Of a DNA stretch of 64,000 nucleotides, positions 60,808 through 64,000 are shown one piece after another. Within the stretch, counting starts at the first letter, position 1; each line of letters begins with the position of its first letter. The position numbers were made by a program, and so were the translations under genes. Under the pieces are notes generated by a model. It was not told the DNA's origin and searched no databases. It saw only the letters and a list, made by a program, of their open reading frames with translations. This stretch comes from Moraxellaceae bacterium AER2_44_116 (GTDB lineage: Bacteria > Pseudomonadota > Gammaproteobacteria > Pseudomonadales > Moraxellaceae), in NCBI GenBank assembly GCA_006546595.1, contig VIAD01000010.1:1-64000 (forward strand). The letters are read 5' to 3'.

Positions 60808-61581
60808 ATGAATGCTCATCGCTTGCATTTTTTACGTCGTTTTGCGAACGCAATTAACACTGCAGTGACGATGGCTCCAGATATGAGCCATCAAACACAG
60901 TTGCATCATGCGTTAATGGCGTTACAACAAACGCGTAAAGCTGGCATTGCTGCCGATGAAGCACTCACTGAAATTAAGAGTCAAGATCAAGTACCAAGAG
61001 CAGATCAGGTGAAGGTAGTGGCGTTAGAACTACCTCCAGAAGAGATTGCTGCGATTCTGACTCAGCCAATTATTTGGCAAGAGCAACAACAGTTACTTGA
61101 ACCGACTATTGTTGAAGAGCCAATAATAGCACCAATAGCAATCACTTCATTTCAGGTAACAACATTAGCAGCGTCGTTGCCGTCTGCTACGGCTGTTTAT
61201 CCTCAGAAGAAAAAAAGCGTTGTTAATCTCACACAAAAAATGGCGACAACGTATTTCCAAACATTGCCGTGGCAAACACCAGTAAATAGTGTTAGTGGTG
61301 AGGAAGCAGAAAATACCTATAGATCTTTTCAACATGATCTACAAGAGACTGCAAAAATATTCTTGGATCCTTGGAATACCGAGTTGGCTAGCCAATTTTT
61401 TTCAACGGTGTCATGGATGGGCAAGAGCGTACAACGTGTATCTATTTCGGCGGGTGATGGTGCGACTGACGGAACAATTGAGCCAAATATCATTACAACC
61501 TCAATAGTAGCTTCACAATACTTACAACCTGTGAATCAATTTTTTGGTCAATTACCTTGGGGTGGCTCTCGGCTACACTGA
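60808..61581 (+). CDS. hypothetical protein with three periodic aromatic/Trp motifs
   Basis: A 257-residue unknown. The N-terminal 90 residues are helical, followed by a Pro/Glu/Ile-rich spacer (about 95-135). The C-terminal half carries YFQTLPW (149-155), FFSTVSW (197-203) and FFGQLPW (245-251), spaced exactly 48 residues apart. The three peptides look like repeated short docking motifs for a partner with matching grooves (inference). AGGGGA precedes ATG 60808, nine bases after the V4R gene. Confidence 0.7.
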   Translation: MNAHRLHFLRRFANAINTAVTMAPDMSHQTQLHHALMALQQTRKAGIAADEALTEIKSQDQVPRADQVKVVALELPPEEIAAILTQPIIWQEQQQLLEPTIVEEPIIAPIAITSFQVTTLAASLPSATAVYPQKKKSVVNLTQKMATTYFQTLPWQTPVNSVSGEEAENTYRSFQHDLQETAKIFLDPWNTELASQFFSTVSWMGKSVQRVSISAGDGATDGTIEPNIITTSIVASQYLQPVNQFFGQLPWGGSRLH

Positions 61582-61614
61582 GTCATTTTGTGCATAAAAA
61601 CGGAGAATATTATA

Positions 61615-62205
61615 ATGCAAATACCAGTTTTAGAACCAACCAGTAGCTTGCGTAAACATACAGAGTTAGAAGCTATTTTTCGTCAGGCTGAAAGTCGGCA
61701 CTTTAATGAAGAAGAGTTTACAGAGTACTTACGGGTGTTGCCCGAAGAGGCCCATCGAGCGGCTGCTGCGCGTGAAATAGCGGCTGCCGAACAGTCTGTG
61801 GTTGAACGTGTAGTGAATGAAATTTTTATGCTGTATCCCTTTGAAAAAAATCACGCTTTTGCCCGTACTAAAGCATTACGTGATATTCGTATTGTCGGGG
61901 CTTATGCCTCACAAGCGATGCTTATGAATGACCCACACTGGTATCGTGATAAGTTGCTGCTTTGGTTAAGAACGATTTTACAGTCCATGCACTTTCCCGA
62001 CCGTGAAGTCGCACCCCGTAAAACCTTGTTTGGTGCCAATAATGACAACGATAATGATTTGCAGCAACTAGCACCTCAACAACGAGCAATTTTTGAAACA
62101 TATACCAAATTAAAAAATAACTTTCGTGAGCGGTTATCACCTGAGTCTTTTGGCTTGTTTGAAAAGTACCTCCAGCAAACTATCGACACGTTGTCGGCCA
62201 ATTGA
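61615..62205 (+). CDS. phycobiliprotein-like (phycobilisome-superfamily) protein without the bilin cysteine
   Basis: A 196-residue helical protein. From about residue 30 to 128 it follows the order of allophycocyanin-type subunits: an LS..EL-like N-terminal helix, an AAREIAAAEQSVVERVVNEIF helix with the following P, then KALRDIRIVGAYASQAML (compare CLRDLDYYLRLITYGIVAGD) and a WLRTILQSMHFP helix equivalent to GLREMYKSLGTP. The position of the chromophore-attaching Cys of CLRD is Ala87. The match is my own pattern alignment and needs a profile search. If correct it is a non-cyanobacterial family member that cannot bind a bilin covalently at the usual site. GGAG precedes ATG 61615. Confidence 0.6.
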   Translation: MQIPVLEPTSSLRKHTELEAIFRQAESRHFNEEEFTEYLRVLPEEAHRAAAAREIAAAEQSVVERVVNEIFMLYPFEKNHAFARTKALRDIRIVGAYASQAMLMNDPHWYRDKLLLWLRTILQSMHFPDREVAPRKTLFGANNDNDNDLQQLAPQQRAIFETYTKLKNNFRERLSPESFGLFEKYLQQTIDTLSAN

Positions 62206-62214
62206 GTAGCTATT

Positions 62215-62889
62215 ATGAATACACAATCTCATGACGCTAGCATGACGCAAACCTTAGTGAATCAGATTTATAATCAGTTATTTAGTGATGCGGGTCAACA
62301 TTTTGATTTGTATGAAGGCACGATTTTTAGTCCTGCTAATGCGCGTATTGTTTATCTCAGTGCCGATATTATTAAAGGCATTTATGATGCGTTAAGTTAT
62401 GAAGCGGGGGATGCGTGGCGTGTCATTCTCAAAAACTGTGGTATTCGTTGGGGCAAGCGAATTGCGAATACCTTTGATAAAGAGCTGAGAGTTATTGTCA
62501 ATCGCCGTTTAGAAACACTGACCGTCAATGAGTATGTTCAATTATTAGAGTCGTATTTTTCTATGCATGGTTGGGGTCGGTTGACCATTAATTTGGGCGA
62601 TGCGGAACGGTACGGCCTCATTACGTGTTTATTAGAAAATAGTATTTTTTCGACGGTGCTATCACAAGTTGAAGGCGCAGTAAATAGTTTGATTGAAGGG
62701 ATGTTACAAGGGGTTTTTAGTGGTATCAGCAATCATGATTTAGGTTGCTTAGAGGTTGTCAGTGCAGCCAAAAAAACACCGATGGAAAATTTATTTATGA
62801 TCACTGCCAATGAAAGACTCTCTGTATTTGAAGATGAAGTGACTTCAGGTATGACTTTAGATGAATTATTGTTGCAACTTAAAGGATAA
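62215..62889 (+). CDS. divergent V4R-like protein, Cys-poor
   Basis: A 224-residue protein alignable end to end with the V4R protein at 60109. AGDAWRVILKNCGIRWGKRI corresponds to VGAASALMMYQCGYAWGLQD there, and IEGMLQGVFSG to YAGMFAGVFSF. Cys162/His163 are replaced by non-ligands, Cys183 is kept as Cys178, and Cys188 and Cys196 are lost. It therefore cannot form the full Cys/His site and may be a structural partner of the first V4R protein. It starts nine bases after the previous gene. Confidence 0.7.
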   Translation: MNTQSHDASMTQTLVNQIYNQLFSDAGQHFDLYEGTIFSPANARIVYLSADIIKGIYDALSYEAGDAWRVILKNCGIRWGKRIANTFDKELRVIVNRRLETLTVNEYVQLLESYFSMHGWGRLTINLGDAERYGLITCLLENSIFSTVLSQVEGAVNSLIEGMLQGVFSGISNHDLGCLEVVSAAKKTPMENLFMITANERLSVFEDEVTSGMTLDELLLQLKG

Positions 62890-62893
62890 GATA

Positions 62894-64000
62894 ATGTCTT
62901 TTGAGGACGTACCTACGCTGCCAGTCCGTTACCAAATTGTAGAAAAATTAGGTGAAGGTCATATGGCACTGGTCTTTAAAGTATATGACCACCATTGGCA
63001 GCGTGATGTCTTGCTAAAGCTTTTTAAAGTGAATAATCAAGCGGCCTACAGGCGTGAGGTTGCCGTTGCTTTTGCCTTGAAGCATGAAAATATCATTGAG
63101 TGTGTGGATACTTTTTATATTGATAGCGGTGAAGCATGCCTTATTTATGAGTTTTTGAGTCAAGGAACGCTATCCACTTTACTGGTTGGAAAGCCACTGA
63201 GTCGTCATCTTGTATTACATTTATTAGATGATGTTTTATCTGGACTGATATTTTTACATCGCCGTTTCTTTGTCCATTGTGATTTAAAGCCTGACAATAT
63301 TTTATTAAAGGTAGATACACAAACATCAGAGTTACGTGCCGTTATTGCTGACTTAGGTTCGGCAACACCCATACGAGAGGCGCGTTCAGGTAAACAATCC
63401 ATTGGTAGTCCTGCTTACACTGCACCTGAACGGCTATATGAAGGCTTTAATGTCGGTAGTGATTTATACAGTTTAGGAATCATTGCCTTTCAGCTAGCGA
63501 CGGGACATTTACCGTTTATTGGGGGTGTTCAAGAAATTTATCGTGCGCATTTAAGTCAAATGCCCGCTTTAAATGAAGTGGAAGATGTCGATCTACGTCA
63601 TTTAATTGCCATGTTATTAGAAAAAGACCAGCAAAAAAGAATTCATTCTGCCGTAGATGCTCAAGAAATGGTGAGAGCGTTGTTAGCTCCGATTCAGATA
63701 GATGCTGTCACGGTTGATTGTCCACCAATGAGCCATGCGGTTGATCACACGCCAAAAAAGCTGCAACATCTTCATTCGTGGCCATTAAATTATCAGCCTA
63801 AATATATGACGGTGTGTGGGCATACGCCTTATATTGGTATTGCCCACAGTGATTATATTCATTTTTTTAATGCAAAAGGCAAAAGTGTTGGGCCGATCAT
63901 GTTTAGTCATGGCCCTTATTTGGCCGAAAAAAATGGTTCAGTTGTTTTTCCCGATACCAACTCGTTAATTCGTTATTATCCAGATGTCGCGTTAAGAAAA
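62894..64000 (+). CDS. Hanks-type Ser/Thr protein kinase (3' partial)
   Basis: 369 codons are visible with no stop before the window end. The kinase domain (about 12-275) has a Gly loop GEGHMALVFK, the ATP-binding Lys42 (VLLKLF), the catalytic loop HCDLKPDN (Asp130, Lys132, Asn135), DLG in place of DFG (Asp153) and APERLY. HCD instead of HRD marks a non-RD kinase. After residue 300 a beta-rich region (YIGIAHSDYIHFFNAKG) may start a propeller-like sensor domain. It lies four bases after the divergent V4R gene. It may phosphorylate other products of this operon (inference). Confidence 0.92.
   Translation, partial: MSFEDVPTLPVRYQIVEKLGEGHMALVFKVYDHHWQRDVLLKLFKVNNQAAYRREVAVAFALKHENIIECVDTFYIDSGEACLIYEFLSQGTLSTLLVGKPLSRHLVLHLLDDVLSGLIFLHRRFFVHCDLKPDNILLKVDTQTSELRAVIADLGSATPIREARSGKQSIGSPAYTAPERLYEGFNVGSDLYSLGIIAFQLATGHLPFIGGVQEIYRAHLSQMPALNEVEDVDLRHLIAMLLEKDQQKRIHSAVDAQEMVRALLAPIQIDAVTVDCPPMSHAVDHTPKKLQHLHSWPLNYQPKYMTVCGHTPYIGIAHSDYIHFFNAKGKSVGPIMFSHGPYLAEKNGSVVFPDTNSLIRYYPDVALRK

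Overview
The window is a 64-kb chromosomal stretch from a Gammaproteobacterium with moderately low GC (low-to-mid 40s percent by eye; not computed). The assignment rests on rsmD, ftsY, rpoH, thiS-thiG, trmB, kup, htpG with a classical sigma-32 promoter, gpsA-sixA, pyrF, an opgC-like gene, a UbiJ-like gene and a phasin. A large, environmental, polysaccharide-making bacterium of the Beggiatoa/Thiotrichales kind would fit, but that is a guess from gene content.

Layout. 0-1 kb: end of a type I secretion HlyD-family adaptor. 1-3.2 kb: accessory patch with two paralogous small 'KPW' proteins, a broken third copy, short direct repeats, and a tRNA-Met gene with its own promoter and terminator. 3.3-29.4 kb: mostly housekeeping. 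It holds two alpha/beta hydrolases, rsmD, a catalytic/non-catalytic M16 peptidase pair, ftsY and rpoH (without ftsEX between them), a DUF423 protein, thiS, thiG, trmB, a NYN-cold-shock fusion, kup, tRNA-Ser, a phospholipase-D/cardiolipin-synthase lipoprotein, a CoxE-like VWA protein, two tandem unknown membrane-anchored paralogues, htpG, gpsA, sixA, small proteins, a UbiJ-like protein, a phasin, pyrF and an OpgC-like acyltransferase.

29.6-44.2 kb: exopolysaccharide region. A two-repeat outer-membrane-like protein is followed by a complete partner-switching module (receiver-PP2C phosphatase, STAS antagonist, HATPase anti-sigma kinase). The kinase gene overlaps a secreted GH2 hydrolase gene, which overlaps a secreted GH9 (cellulase family) gene. 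Then come a BcsA-like GT2 synthase, three DUF3131 paralogues and a TPR-like protein. In the last two gene junctions the downstream signal peptide is encoded inside the 3' end of the preceding gene. No BcsB, BcsC or PilZ gene is present, so this looks like a non-canonical beta-glucan or related polysaccharide system under partner-switch control.

44.2-53.8 kb: signalling. A FIST sensor and a hybrid histidine kinase (minus strand), an OmpA-family protein with calcium-binding-type repeats, an SDR, a NarX/NarL-type two-component pair and a heme oxygenase.

53.8-64 kb: a tightly packed eight-gene plus-strand operon with the strongest novelty. It encodes a degenerate GGDEF-EAL protein, a 1359-residue helical protein I cannot assign, a 2Fe-2S ferredoxin, a V4R-domain protein, a protein with an exact 48-residue repeat of an aromatic/Trp motif, a phycobiliprotein-like protein lacking the bilin-attachment cysteine, a second V4R homologue that lost most of its cysteines, and a Ser/Thr kinase cut by the window end. 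The heme oxygenase just upstream (biliverdin producer), the ferredoxin, the V4R proteins and the phycobiliprotein fold share a tetrapyrrole theme. I propose, as inference, a tetrapyrrole-linked sensory or regulatory complex in a non-photosynthetic bacterium.
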